64,000 nucleotides of DNA from assembly GCF_007992435.1 (NCBI RefSeq), contig NZ_BKAG01000003.1:124001-188000 (forward strand), read 5' to 3'. The translations under genes and the position numbers were made by a program. Shown here in pieces: positions 55,516-63,777 of this stretch. Every line of letters starts with the position of its first letter. Position 1 is the first letter of the stretch. The stretch comes from Prosthecobacter gellanilyticus (lineage in GTDB: Bacteria; Verrucomicrobiota; Verrucomicrobiia; Verrucomicrobiales; Verrucomicrobiaceae). A model generated the notes under the pieces. That model was not told the origin of the DNA. It did not search any database and saw only the letters and a list, made by a program, of their open reading frames with translations.

Positions 55516-56991
55516 TCACATCTGAGGCAGTTTCAGCTTCAGGAAGGCCGCCCAGCAGAAGCGGAGCATGATGAGACCGTTTTTAAAGACGCGTGTCATC
55601 TTGGTGGTGCCATACACGCGCTCCTGGTAGTGCACCGGCATGTCCACGATGCGCAGGTTCAGACGTGCCGCGCCGAAGAGCAGCTCATAGTCACCCCAGC
55701 GGTCCTCCGCGCCCCAGGTGTCGATCATCTTGCTGACCTTCTCCCAGTCACGACGCCACAGCACCTTGGTGCCGCAGAGCGTGTCACGCACCGGAGAGCC
55801 GAGCAGGTAGGAGAAGAGCGTGGCGAAGCCCTTGTTGCCCAGCATGTTCGTAAATTTCATCGCCTGGCCCTGCATGGGGTACACCAGACGGGAGCCATTG
55901 ATGAACTCGCCCTTGCCGGAGACGATGGCCTCAATGAAGCGCGGCAGTTCCTCAGGCATCACCGTGAGGTCGGCATCCAGGATGAGCTGGATGTCCCCCG
56001 TCGCGGCCGCGAAGCCTGCCCACACGTTGCGGGACTTAGAGATCGCCGGACCATCGACGAGGCGGATGTTCTTATGTGGAAACTCTTTCTGCATCAGGCG
56101 CACCTCATCCGGCGTGCCGTCCGTGGATTTGTCATCGCAGAAGATGATCTCGGTCTCACGCCCCAGCTCGGGCATGCGCTCCACCGCGCTGCGCACATTG
56201 CCCTTCTCATCCTTGCACGGGATGATGACGGAGATCTTGAAGTCGGAGGCCGGCCTCGGCTGTGGCGCGGGGCGGGCGATGATGAAGTGACAGAGGTTCA
56301 TCCGCTCCAGCCCTGGCATCCAGGCGATGAACTTGTTGATCAGCGTGGACAGCAGCGGAACTCCAAAGGGCATCAGCACACGGCGCGTGACCTTCAGCAT
56401 CTCAAGTCCGGAAAGGTTCAGCAGTCCCTCGTAGTCGCGAACAGACAACCAGTTAGGCTCCACCTTCGGTGTCTTGAGGTTGGCCTTCTCCGCCAGGCTG
56501 ACCAGCGGCTCCCAGAAGTGGTTGTAGGTGTAGATGATGATGCGTGTGTGCGGCAGGGACACGGCGCGCACGCGCTCCAGCATGGCCTGGATGTCCACCA
56601 TGTCCGTCGTGTCCTGGATGAGCACCGTGTCAAAGGGCCCTTCAGGCAGCTCCTTTTCAGGATCCATGACATGGAAGGCCGCCTCAGGATGCTGTTTCTT
56701 CGCCAGCTCGATGATCTTCGGGCTCACATCCACTCCGGTCACGGAAGAGGCCTGCACATACTCGATCAGCTTGCCGGTCTGGCAGCGGATGAAAAGCAGG
56801 CGTCCTGCATCGCCGACGAGGGTCTTCAGCTCGCGGCCCACCACGCTGTAGAAGTAGGAGTTGAGGTTGATGTGATAGTCACGGTTCTCCGCGTACTTTT
56901 CGACATTCTCGAGAATGCTGGCGCGCTTGTGCTCAATGGCGGCCATGCCCCACACGGGGATGGCGTTGGAATCATCGGGAGACTGGGACAT
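55516..56991 (-). CDS. Methyltransferase-GT2 fusion protein
   Basis: A 491-residue fusion. Residues 1-235 are a class I methyltransferase: LLFIRCQTGKLIEYVQASSVTGVDVSPKIIELAKKQHPEA (a weak motif I, RCQTG) and FDTVLIQDTTDMVDIQAMLERVRAVSLPHTRIIIYTYN. From residue 250 is a GT2 domain: FKISVIIPCKDEKGNVRSAVERMPELGRETEIIFCDDKSTDGT, GDIQLILDADLTVMPEELPRFIEAI (DAD metal site) and KVLWRRDWEKVSKMIDTWGAEDRWGDYELLFGAARLNLRIVDMPVHYQERVYGTTKM, like dolichyl-phosphate mannosyltransferase-type enzymes. The frame is continuous. It ends 27 bp from the membrane-protein start and probably feeds it a polyprenyl-linked sugar. Confidence 0.85.
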   Translation of the reverse strand: MSQSPDDSNAIPVWGMAAIEHKRASILENVEKYAENRDYHINLNSYFYSVVGRELKTLVGDAGRLLFIRCQTGKLIEYVQASSVTGVDVSPKIIELAKKQHPEAAFHVMDPEKELPEGPFDTVLIQDTTDMVDIQAMLERVRAVSLPHTRIIIYTYNHFWEPLVSLAEKANLKTPKVEPNWLSVRDYEGLLNLSGLEMLKVTRRVLMPFGVPLLSTLINKFIAWMPGLERMNLCHFIIARPAPQPRPASDFKISVIIPCKDEKGNVRSAVERMPELGRETEIIFCDDKSTDGTPDEVRLMQKEFPHKNIRLVDGPAISKSRNVWAGFAAATGDIQLILDADLTVMPEELPRFIEAIVSGKGEFINGSRLVYPMQGQAMKFTNMLGNKGFATLFSYLLGSPVRDTLCGTKVLWRRDWEKVSKMIDTWGAEDRWGDYELLFGAARLNLRIVDMPVHYQERVYGTTKMTRVFKNGLIMLRFCWAAFLKLKLPQM

Positions 56992-57024
56992 GGGAGATGA
57001 GCGGGGTGAAGATGCGGTGACGAA

Positions 57025-58236
57025 TCAGAAGAACCGGGAGCAGAGCGCCTTGGTCCGGCGGCCGATGTACTGCGCCAGCACGATGGCTGGACGATCCACA
57101 CAGCGGTCGATGATCAGGGCTCCGACGAAGGTGCCTGCGAGGAGAGAAACCAAGGTCAGCAAGGTGCTCGTGCCGCGACCCAGGGCTGGCGCCGCGAGTG
57201 TGTAGGTCCATGCGGCCAGCGAACCCAGGATGAGGAAATGCACGCCATACAGGGCATAGGAAACACGACCGAGAAACTGCACCCAGGCACGGTTCAAAAA
57301 GTGGCGTGGCAGCGGATGCCAGAGCACCACCAGCATCAGGCAGAGAGCGCCCAGCATGGACCAGCTCCCACCCAGCCAGGGCAGTCTTGGCATTTGAGCA
57401 AACATGGTTTGGGAGAGGCCGGCCTCATCCAGATACTTGGGGAAGGATCCGCAGACCGCGGCGACCACACCGAGCACCACAGCAAGCCAGTTCGGCATCA
57501 CCGGGTGGCGGCCGCGGACTGCGAGCAGCTGATGAATCTCCGCGAGGATCAAACCGATGAGAAAGCACTGCGTCAGATTGCGCGCATACCAGAGTGTGAA
57601 GGCGGCAATAAAGAACCAGCGGAGCGGAGCCGGGCGCAGCAGCAGAAGCGCGAAGACCAGCCAGGAGCCCCAGAGCTCGCGGTCGATGGTCCACATGGGC
57701 TGATTGAGCTTGCTGGCAGTGCCAAAGGGAGAGAGCAGCATGTCCTGCATCAGCTTCGACAGGGAGGGCACGCCGTCTGACCAGAAGTAATCAAACCAGC
57801 CGCTGCCCGACAAGGCCGCCGCTTCCACATTGCGATAGCCAGCAAAGCTCCAGATCACCCAGGAGACAAGCGTGGTGCCGAGGACCACACCCCCGAGACG
57901 GAACGGACGTTTCACAATGGCCGCCACCACATCCGCCAGCGGAGCTCTTCGCGCCAGCATGGGAGCCGCGAGGACGTAACCGCTCATGAGGAAAAACAAG
58001 CAGACCGCGAAGTGACCCGCGATCAGGATGCCGAGGGGAGTTTTGAGCAGCCAGGGCTCCCAGGAGTAGTGGGCCTTGGAGAGATCACCAAACGCGGCAT
58101 GGGGCAGAAAGGCGGAGACAAAATGGCAGAGCACCACCACAGAGGCCGCCAGTCCGCGAAGCCCGTCGAGATGGGTTTCGCGTGAAGATGGTGAAACTTC
58201 GCTCACGCGGAAGTGTGATCGATCAGCGCGGGACAC
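57025..58236 (-). CDS. Acyltransferase-3 membrane protein
   Basis: A 403-residue multi-spanning protein. ETHLDGLRGLAASVVVLCHFVSAFLPHAAFG carries the conserved R-x10-H motif. GHFAVCLFFLMSGYVLAAPML is the FF-x-x-SGY signature, PMWTIDRELWGSWLVFALLLL and FLGRVSYALYGVHFLILGSLA follow. It acylates sugars of surface glycans. The GTG at 58236 overlaps the upstream gene by 14 bp; a GTG at 58206 (MSEVSPSSR) is an equally possible start. It lies between two methyltransferase genes; together they probably modify one residue type. Confidence 0.9.
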   Translation of the reverse strand: MSRADRSHFRVSEVSPSSRETHLDGLRGLAASVVVLCHFVSAFLPHAAFGDLSKAHYSWEPWLLKTPLGILIAGHFAVCLFFLMSGYVLAAPMLARRAPLADVVAAIVKRPFRLGGVVLGTTLVSWVIWSFAGYRNVEAAALSGSGWFDYFWSDGVPSLSKLMQDMLLSPFGTASKLNQPMWTIDRELWGSWLVFALLLLRPAPLRWFFIAAFTLWYARNLTQCFLIGLILAEIHQLLAVRGRHPVMPNWLAVVLGVVAAVCGSFPKYLDEAGLSQTMFAQMPRLPWLGGSWSMLGALCLMLVVLWHPLPRHFLNRAWVQFLGRVSYALYGVHFLILGSLAAWTYTLAAPALGRGTSTLLTLVSLLAGTFVGALIIDRCVDRPAIVLAQYIGRRTKALCSRFF

Positions 58237-58984
58237 GCGCCAGGACCATCAGGCCGAGATAGAGGCGATGGGCGGGCGCATCAGCGCCGCCAGCCACGCG
58301 GTAATCGGCGAGCTGCCTGTCTGCCCAGGCATGAAAAGCGGGGCGTTTGCGGCGGGTGAACCAGCGCAGCGCCTTGAAGATGATGCCGAACAAACTATTG
58401 TCACAAGCGAGCTTCTCCATGGTCAGCTCCCAGAGCTGCAGCATGGCGCGCGGGCCGGAAGTAAGGCGCCAGGTGGTGTCGATCTCGAAACCGGCGTTGC
58501 GGACATCTCTTTCCAGTCCATGCGGTGTCCAGCGCTGGAAGTCCCAGGGCGCGCCGTGATCCGGGAAGGTGCCATGCGTGGAGAGGGCCAGCACGCCTCC
58601 TGGCTTCAGCATGCGGCGGCACTCACTCAGATAAAACATCGGGTCTTCCACATGCTCCAGCACCTGGGTGGAGAAGATGAGATCAAAGCTGGCATCGGGC
58701 GCGGCGAGCGGCTTGCCGGGATCAATGATGAAATCCAGATCACTCATGCCACCGAGATCCGCGCGCAGATACTCGGCCTTTGGGAAAAGACTGCGGTAGG
58801 GGCTGCCACCGCAGCCATAATCCAGGATGCGCAGCGGCTCGTCCGTGCGCACCTTGTCCAGCACCACGCGCAGGTCGGAGAGATGCAGGTAGAGCTTGGC
58901 TCCGGGCTGCGGGCTCAGACGATCATCCAGCGCCTGCTGGCGCAGCAGCGCGGAGGATTCTTCCTGGGAGAGGGATCGTGACAT
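58223..58984 (-). CDS. Class I SAM-dependent methyltransferase
   Basis: A 253-residue methyltransferase started at the ATG ending at 58984 (MSRSLSQEESSALL); the longer frame upstream encodes a basic non-homologous tail. LRILDYGCGGSPYRSLFPKAEYLRADLGGMSDLDFI is motif I (LDYGCGGS), and FDLIFSTQVLEHVEDPMFYLSECRRMLKPGGVLALSTHG is the central block. PWDFQRWTPHGLERDVRNAGFEI follows. It is 13 bp from the TylF-like methyltransferase gene upstream and overlaps the acyltransferase gene. Confidence 0.87.
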   Translation of the reverse strand: MSRSLSQEESSALLRQQALDDRLSPQPGAKLYLHLSDLRVVLDKVRTDEPLRILDYGCGGSPYRSLFPKAEYLRADLGGMSDLDFIIDPGKPLAAPDASFDLIFSTQVLEHVEDPMFYLSECRRMLKPGGVLALSTHGTFPDHGAPWDFQRWTPHGLERDVRNAGFEIDTTWRLTSGPRAMLQLWELTMEKLACDNSLFGIIFKALRWFTRRKRPAFHAWADRQLADYRVAGGADAPAHRLYLGLMVLARVPR

Positions 58985-58997
58985 GATGACGAGTGAA

Positions 58998-59921
58998 TCA
59001 GGAGGGCGGGAACTCGCCCTTGCTCTCGGCGGTTTCCAGGAAACGCAGCGCTTCTGCGAAGCCGCCATGGCGCTTGATGCCGGAGTTGAGATAACCATCC
59101 GCGATGCGGCGAGCACCGGCGGCATCTTTGACAAAGAGATGGTACATGATGTGGCAGCCGGCCATCCAGCCGCGACCGGGTTCGCCGAGCAGCTCCGCGG
59201 ACCAGTTCACCGCAGCTTCGATTTCCTCAGCGGTCACAGCGGTGAAGTCAGCGGCGGCATTGACGCGCTCAGGAGAGAGCTTTTCCTTCAGTTCAAAGGC
59301 CACGGTGCAGCCACGACGCACACCGTGCGTGAAATTGAAGAGATCCCGCAGACGATACTGGATGAGCGCGATCCAGGGTGTGTCATAGCACTTGTAGTCC
59401 TGATGCACGACCAGCGCGCCGGGGACAAGGGATGGAAAGAAGGAGCGCGTGATGCTGGAGCCCAGCACCCAGGTCTTCATCGCATCCACCAGCAGCAGTT
59501 TGATCGGGCCGTCCTTCCACGCATACGTGGTGAGATCCGCAGGCACGAGACGCACACGATGCCCATGTGCCTTCACGCGGCGGCGCACTTCAGGCAGGAA
59601 GCTTTCACCATGTGCGTATTCGCAGGCGACCACTGGCAGGTATTCATCCATCCAGTCATCCCAGATGAAGCGGTCGAAGCCATAGACGATCTCATCTTTG
59701 CATCCGGCCTCTTCCAGACCATGGACGAGCGAGAGCGTGGTGGAGCCCATCCAGCAGCCGAGATCCACCACTGCTCCTGGCAGGGAGCGAATCTTCTGGA
59801 TGGCTTCAGCGTAGTACAGGCGCTCCTCATTCGTGGTCATGCCAACGAGAGTGGTGAGCGCCGCAGGTGCCTGCTCGGCAGGCGCGCCCTGGATCAGGCG
59901 GCGGAGAAGGGAACGGATCAT
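58998..59921 (-). CDS. TylF-like class I methyltransferase
   Basis: A 307-residue protein. LPGAVVDLGCWMGSTTLSLVHGLEEAGCKDEIVYGFDRFIWDDWMDEYLP holds motif I (VVDLGCWMGSTT), and KLLLVDAMKTWVLGSSITRSFFPSLVPGALVVHQDYKCYDTPWIALIQ has the D-A-M-K type metal/substrate region of macrocin O-methyltransferase (TylF) relatives. Those enzymes methylate sugar hydroxyls. The C-terminal part is helical. It stands between a GT2 gene (22 bp) and another methyltransferase gene (13 bp), in the middle of a run of methyltransferases. Confidence 0.78.
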   Translation of the reverse strand: MIRSLLRRLIQGAPAEQAPAALTTLVGMTTNEERLYYAEAIQKIRSLPGAVVDLGCWMGSTTLSLVHGLEEAGCKDEIVYGFDRFIWDDWMDEYLPVVACEYAHGESFLPEVRRRVKAHGHRVRLVPADLTTYAWKDGPIKLLLVDAMKTWVLGSSITRSFFPSLVPGALVVHQDYKCYDTPWIALIQYRLRDLFNFTHGVRRGCTVAFELKEKLSPERVNAAADFTAVTAEEIEAAVNWSAELLGEPGRGWMAGCHIMYHLFVKDAAGARRIADGYLNSGIKRHGGFAEALRFLETAESKGEFPPS

Positions 59922-59942
59922 GAGAGTCTAATCAATGATGTG

Positions 59943-61733
59943 TCAGTAGGCGCTGCGGGTGAACACACTCACGCACCAGCCACTGTGCTGGCGGCGGGAG
60001 GTTTCGCCGCCCATGCGCGTGGCCAGATAACCGGCCAGCGGCTTCAAGCTGAGGTGCAGGAGTGTTTTCTTGCGCCCTTCAGGAAGGCGCTTCCACCAGC
60101 GTGCGAGAGCCAGGGCCACGCCTTCGGTGGCATCCAGCTTCAGAGGCAGGGTCACGTCATGGGTGAAGGCAGTACCGCAATCCGGCAACTGGTCTGCAAG
60201 GTGGATCACGACCAGACGTCCGTTCGATTTCAGGCTGGTCGCAGCAGCTTGCACACGATCTGCGGCCAGCAGCTCAGCAGAACGCGGAACCAGGATGAAC
60301 TCGAGATCCTTCTGCGCGCCGATCTTGTCAGAGCCTGAGACAAACTGCACATCACTGGCGAGGCTCGGTGCTTTGAGCAGACGATGCAGGAGCAGGTTTT
60401 GATTCTGGTTCGTGCACACAAGTCCTTTGCCGCAGAGGTAGGAGCCTGCGGTGGTGACACCCAGCCAAGTGAGAAGACCTTCTTCACCGACGGTCGCGAA
60501 ATCCATCGCCTGTTTTGGCAGCGCGGGAAGCTTGGCCTGCGCCTCGGCCTGCTGCTGGTGAAGCTGGCAGATGCGGCCGAGCTCCACACTGGCGGAAAAC
60601 ACACCCGTGGTGCGGAAGGGCCGCATGTCGAGATACTCATAGGCTTTCTCTTCTTCATTGAAGAAGGTGGGGTGGCGATCTCCCACACGCGGAACGAAGG
60701 GATGCTTCGCAATGAGATCCTCGCAGAGGCTCTGCATGCCATGAATGCGGGCAAGACCGCGAGCGATGGCCAGCGCGCCATCATACTGCTCACGCTGTCT
60801 CCAGCGTGGCGCACCTTCCACCGTGGCACGCAGCACCCGCTCAAAAGGAATGTCAGGCACAGGATAGCCCAGTTTCTTCACCTTCAGGTACTGGTCGGCG
60901 ATGAGGACGGGAAGAGAAAAGACGATGTTTGGATCCGCGGACTCTTCCACGAGCTGTGGATCATAGGGGAAGTCCACTTCAGCCCAGAAATGGCGGCCAT
61001 CGGCATTCGTCAGATGACCGCGCAGGAACTGCGCCACGGCATTGCTGCTGCCTGACATGGCGTTCATGGTGGTCGGCACGCCCATGAAGAGATAGCGCTC
61101 GGTCAGTGCCGCGCAGAGCGTGGCGGTGAACATGTCCGGCATTTTTGAGACGATGATGTCGCCATGCTTGGCCTTCACCTCGCGCAGGAGTGAGAGGTCG
61201 ATGCAGCTATTGTAGAGAGACGGCAGACGGCGAAAGAAGCGCTGATGATGGCTGATGCGCTCTGCGCAGAGCCTAAGCTCTTCCTGCGAGTCCACCCACC
61301 ACCAGGGCTGCTGCCCCACGGGCAGGTTCAGCGTCATGCTCTCGTACTCAGGCTCGGGATAGTTGTCCCAGTAGTAGTGCAGCAGTGGCGTGCGGATCAC
61401 GCGCGCGCCGGTTTCTGCAATGGCTTTGCGCAGCATGCTGACAGCGCCGGGCATGAGTCCGTCATCCGAACCCACGATGCTGACATAACCATCTTTGACA
61501 TGCGTCAGCGCATATTCCCAGTTTCTCTCCATGCCCAGCAGATTGGGCGTGCGGATGTAGGTCACGCGTGAGTCGGCGAGACCGCGCACGACCTCTTCCG
61601 TGTTGTCTTCACTGACGTTGTCGCAGACAAGGATTTGGAAATCATCCGGCTGCTGCAGGCAGGTACGCAGGGTATCACCGATGGTGTGCCCGCGGTTGCG
61701 TGTGGGGATGACGATGGTCAGGGGGATGCTCAT
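59943..61733 (-). CDS. GT2 glycosyltransferase with C-terminal extension
   Basis: A 596-residue protein. Residues 1-290 are GT2: PLTIVIPTRNRGHTIGDTLRTCLQQPDDFQILVCDNVSEDNTEEVVRGLADSRVTYIRTPNLLGMERNWEYALTHVKDGYVSIVGSDDGLMPGAVSMLRKAI (DDG metal site). The middle has YNSCIDLSLLREVKAKHGDIIVSKMPDMFTATLCAAL. The last 200 residues contain LTWLGVTTAGSYLCGKGLVC, DLEFILVPRSAELLAADRVQAAATSLKSNGRLVVIHLAD, a Rossmann-like stretch that looks like a degenerate methyltransferase domain without a clear GxGxG. The acceptor is unknown. Gene spacing is 12 bp to the methyltransferase upstream and 21 bp to the one downstream. Confidence 0.85.
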   Translation of the reverse strand: MSIPLTIVIPTRNRGHTIGDTLRTCLQQPDDFQILVCDNVSEDNTEEVVRGLADSRVTYIRTPNLLGMERNWEYALTHVKDGYVSIVGSDDGLMPGAVSMLRKAIAETGARVIRTPLLHYYWDNYPEPEYESMTLNLPVGQQPWWWVDSQEELRLCAERISHHQRFFRRLPSLYNSCIDLSLLREVKAKHGDIIVSKMPDMFTATLCAALTERYLFMGVPTTMNAMSGSSNAVAQFLRGHLTNADGRHFWAEVDFPYDPQLVEESADPNIVFSLPVLIADQYLKVKKLGYPVPDIPFERVLRATVEGAPRWRQREQYDGALAIARGLARIHGMQSLCEDLIAKHPFVPRVGDRHPTFFNEEEKAYEYLDMRPFRTTGVFSASVELGRICQLHQQQAEAQAKLPALPKQAMDFATVGEEGLLTWLGVTTAGSYLCGKGLVCTNQNQNLLLHRLLKAPSLASDVQFVSGSDKIGAQKDLEFILVPRSAELLAADRVQAAATSLKSNGRLVVIHLADQLPDCGTAFTHDVTLPLKLDATEGVALALARWWKRLPEGRKKTLLHLSLKPLAGYLATRMGGETSRRQHSGWCVSVFTRSAY

Positions 61734-61745
61734 GGACGGTATCTA

Positions 61746-62933
61746 TCAGGCAGCGGCCAGCGGATTCAGGCTGGCATCGAAAAACAAAGGCTCCAGGCCG
61801 AGCTCGCGGCAGCTCTGCGCGATCTCGGAGGTGTAGGCTGGATTCATGATCACAATGGCAGGCGCGTGACCGGCGCGGGCAGGAATCTGCTCGGGTGGAA
61901 TCACCTCATGACCGCTGCCTGCCACGAAGCTGCCATGACGGCGTGGATTGATGTCCGCGGCGAGGTCGATCAGCGTGGCATCAGGATCGACATTGGTGAT
62001 GTAGTTCACGCCCTTGGTGGCTGCGCCCCAGACGAGCACGCTGCGGCCTTCGGCGCGGAGTTTGGACAAACCTTCACGCACCTGGGTGATCGTGGTCTTC
62101 TCACGCTGACCATACTCAGCGACCTGGGTTGTGAGCGCGGAGATGCCTTCCGGACTCATGAGGGTGGGCTTCGGACCCAGTCTGCCGCCTAACCAAAGAT
62201 ACTGGCCACCCAGACCGCGACCGGAAGCGGTCACTTCAAAGCCGGCCATGTTGAGTAGATGCCCAAGGCTGCCCTCGGTGAAGTAGCAATGGTTCTCGTA
62301 GCAGATATCCCAGAAGGAGCCGGTGGCCAGCATGGCATCCAGCTCACGCACCTCGATGAAGACGCCGCAGCCGGGAGACTGCTCCGCCAGACGCGCGACC
62401 TCGCGCAGGAAGGCCAGCGGGTCGGTCATCTGATCCATCACATGACGGCACACGACGAGCGCGGCTCCCGGTGGGACGAGGTCCGAGCGGAAGTAGTCCG
62501 GAATGAGATGCACCTGGCCGTCATCACTTTCAGCGGGGCAACTCGGGTCCATGCCAAGGCCGCGAACACCTGGAAGAGCGTTGGTCAGCATCTTCAGGAA
62601 CTCACCTTTGCCACAGCCTGCCTCGATGACGATGCCGCCGGGCTTCAGCTCAAAGTGCTGGCTCAAAAAGCGGATGAGATCGTGGCAATAAGCCTCGCTG
62701 GCCGCGGAGGGCACGGTGCTATCATAGCTGGCATCATAGGAGACCAGCGCGGGATCAAACTCCGCATTGTACGCCAGCCCGGACTCCGGGCACAGGCGCA
62801 GGTCCAGGCGGCCCCACTCGATGCCACGCGCCTCCTCACGTGTGGAGTGGAGACGGTTGTGCATGGCCACGACACGCTCACGCTCGACGAGCGGAGCGCT
62901 GCCGTGAAGACCGGTGGCAGGGCAGGGGACCAT
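61746..62933 (-). CDS. Three-part SAM-dependent C-methyltransferase-like protein
   Basis: A 395-residue protein. The N-terminal 60 residues have CPATGLHGSAPL and LCPESGLAYN, a Cys-containing region like the Methyltransf_13 putative zinc-binding domain, though with few Cys. The middle is a methyltransferase: GGIVIEAGCGKGEFLKMLTNALPGVRGLGMDPS (motif I) and ALVVCRHVMDQMTDPLAFLREVARL, and EVRELDAMLATGSFWDICYENHCYFTEGSLGHLLNMAGFEV. The C-terminal part, SVLVWGAATKGVNYITNVDPDATLIDLAADINPRRHGSFVAGSGHEVIPPEQIPARAG, is the Methyltransf_14 domain. This domain order is that of sugar C-methyltransferases such as TylCIII/NovU, acting on NDP-keto-sugars. It fits the nearby DegT aminotransferase. Confidence 0.83.
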   Translation of the reverse strand: MVPCPATGLHGSAPLVERERVVAMHNRLHSTREEARGIEWGRLDLRLCPESGLAYNAEFDPALVSYDASYDSTVPSAASEAYCHDLIRFLSQHFELKPGGIVIEAGCGKGEFLKMLTNALPGVRGLGMDPSCPAESDDGQVHLIPDYFRSDLVPPGAALVVCRHVMDQMTDPLAFLREVARLAEQSPGCGVFIEVRELDAMLATGSFWDICYENHCYFTEGSLGHLLNMAGFEVTASGRGLGGQYLWLGGRLGPKPTLMSPEGISALTTQVAEYGQREKTTITQVREGLSKLRAEGRSVLVWGAATKGVNYITNVDPDATLIDLAADINPRRHGSFVAGSGHEVIPPEQIPARAGHAPAIVIMNPAYTSEIAQSCRELGLEPLFFDASLNPLAAA

Positions 62934-62958
62934 GGCGGCGGTATAACGAAATGTCAGA

Positions 62959-63738
62959 TTAGCTAACGCGGCGGAGGTAACCTTCGGCGAAATAAGTGAC
63001 GGGTTTCGCCACGGTGCCTTCGTTGAACGGGAAGGAAGGATACTCGATCACGAAATTCGGGTTCTCCTCGGCGAACTGCTTCGCGGCGGCCTTTGGGTGG
63101 TTCCAGCTCCAGTCTTCACGGGTGCGCGGGCCATTGGAGACTTCTTCCATGATGCCGTCACAGGCCACGATGTAGGAACCCACAGGCACGAGATCCTGAT
63201 AGGCGCGCATCTCGCTCAGCACGTGCTCCTTGTAGTGGTTGGAGTCGAGGATGAGCAGCACCTTCTCACCTGGCTTGATGAGGGAGTGCACATGGTCGAT
63301 CGTCTCCTGGGCGATGGAGCTGCCTTCGACGAGAGTGATGAGCGGGAACATCTCATGCTCCTCGATGGCCTTGCGGTTGTGCGGGCGGATCTCTACATCC
63401 ACACCGATCACGCGGCCATGGCCCATGGCTTTCATCACACTGGCGTAAAGCACCAGCGAGCCGCCGTGGGCCACACCGCACTCAAGCACCACGTCTGGCT
63501 TCAGCGTGTAGATCAGCTCCTGCATGCGCACGATGTCTTCAGGAAGCTGGATGATGGGGCGGCCCATCCACGCGAAGGAATAGACGTGCTTCACATCCCA
63601 GCCGCAGCGCAGCCAGGCATGGGAGGCCATTTCAAAGGAACGCGGATGATTGATCGGCAGGGACTCGGTCTTGCCTTCGTGGGTCCAGGTCACGGTGCCG
63701 TTTTCGACGTCGATGGTGAGATTGGTAAGCGGGGTCAT
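62959..63738 (-). CDS. CmcI-family methyltransferase/hydroxylase
   Basis: A 259-residue protein. VVLECGVAHGGSLVLYASVMKAMGHGRVIGVDVEIRPHNRKAIEEHEMF is the SAM site of the CmcI (cephalosporin hydroxylase/rhamnosyl O-methyltransferase) family. KVLLILDSNHYKEHVLSEMRAYQDLVPVGSYIVACDGIMEE carries the metal-binding D-S-N-H. SWNHPKAAAKQFAEENPNFVIEYP and TYFAEGYLRRV are family ends. Members methylate sugar residues, and are common in capsule loci. The start ATG is at 63738. It is 39 bp downstream of the DegT-type gene and 25 bp before the C-methyltransferase gene. Confidence 0.9.
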   Translation of the reverse strand: MTPLTNLTIDVENGTVTWTHEGKTESLPINHPRSFEMASHAWLRCGWDVKHVYSFAWMGRPIIQLPEDIVRMQELIYTLKPDVVLECGVAHGGSLVLYASVMKAMGHGRVIGVDVEIRPHNRKAIEEHEMFPLITLVEGSSIAQETIDHVHSLIKPGEKVLLILDSNHYKEHVLSEMRAYQDLVPVGSYIVACDGIMEEVSNGPRTREDWSWNHPKAAAKQFAEENPNFVIEYPSFPFNEGTVAKPVTYFAEGYLRRVS

Positions 63739-63777
63739 GGCGGGTTCGGGAGTGAGTAGAGGGATGGGTAAGTTAAA

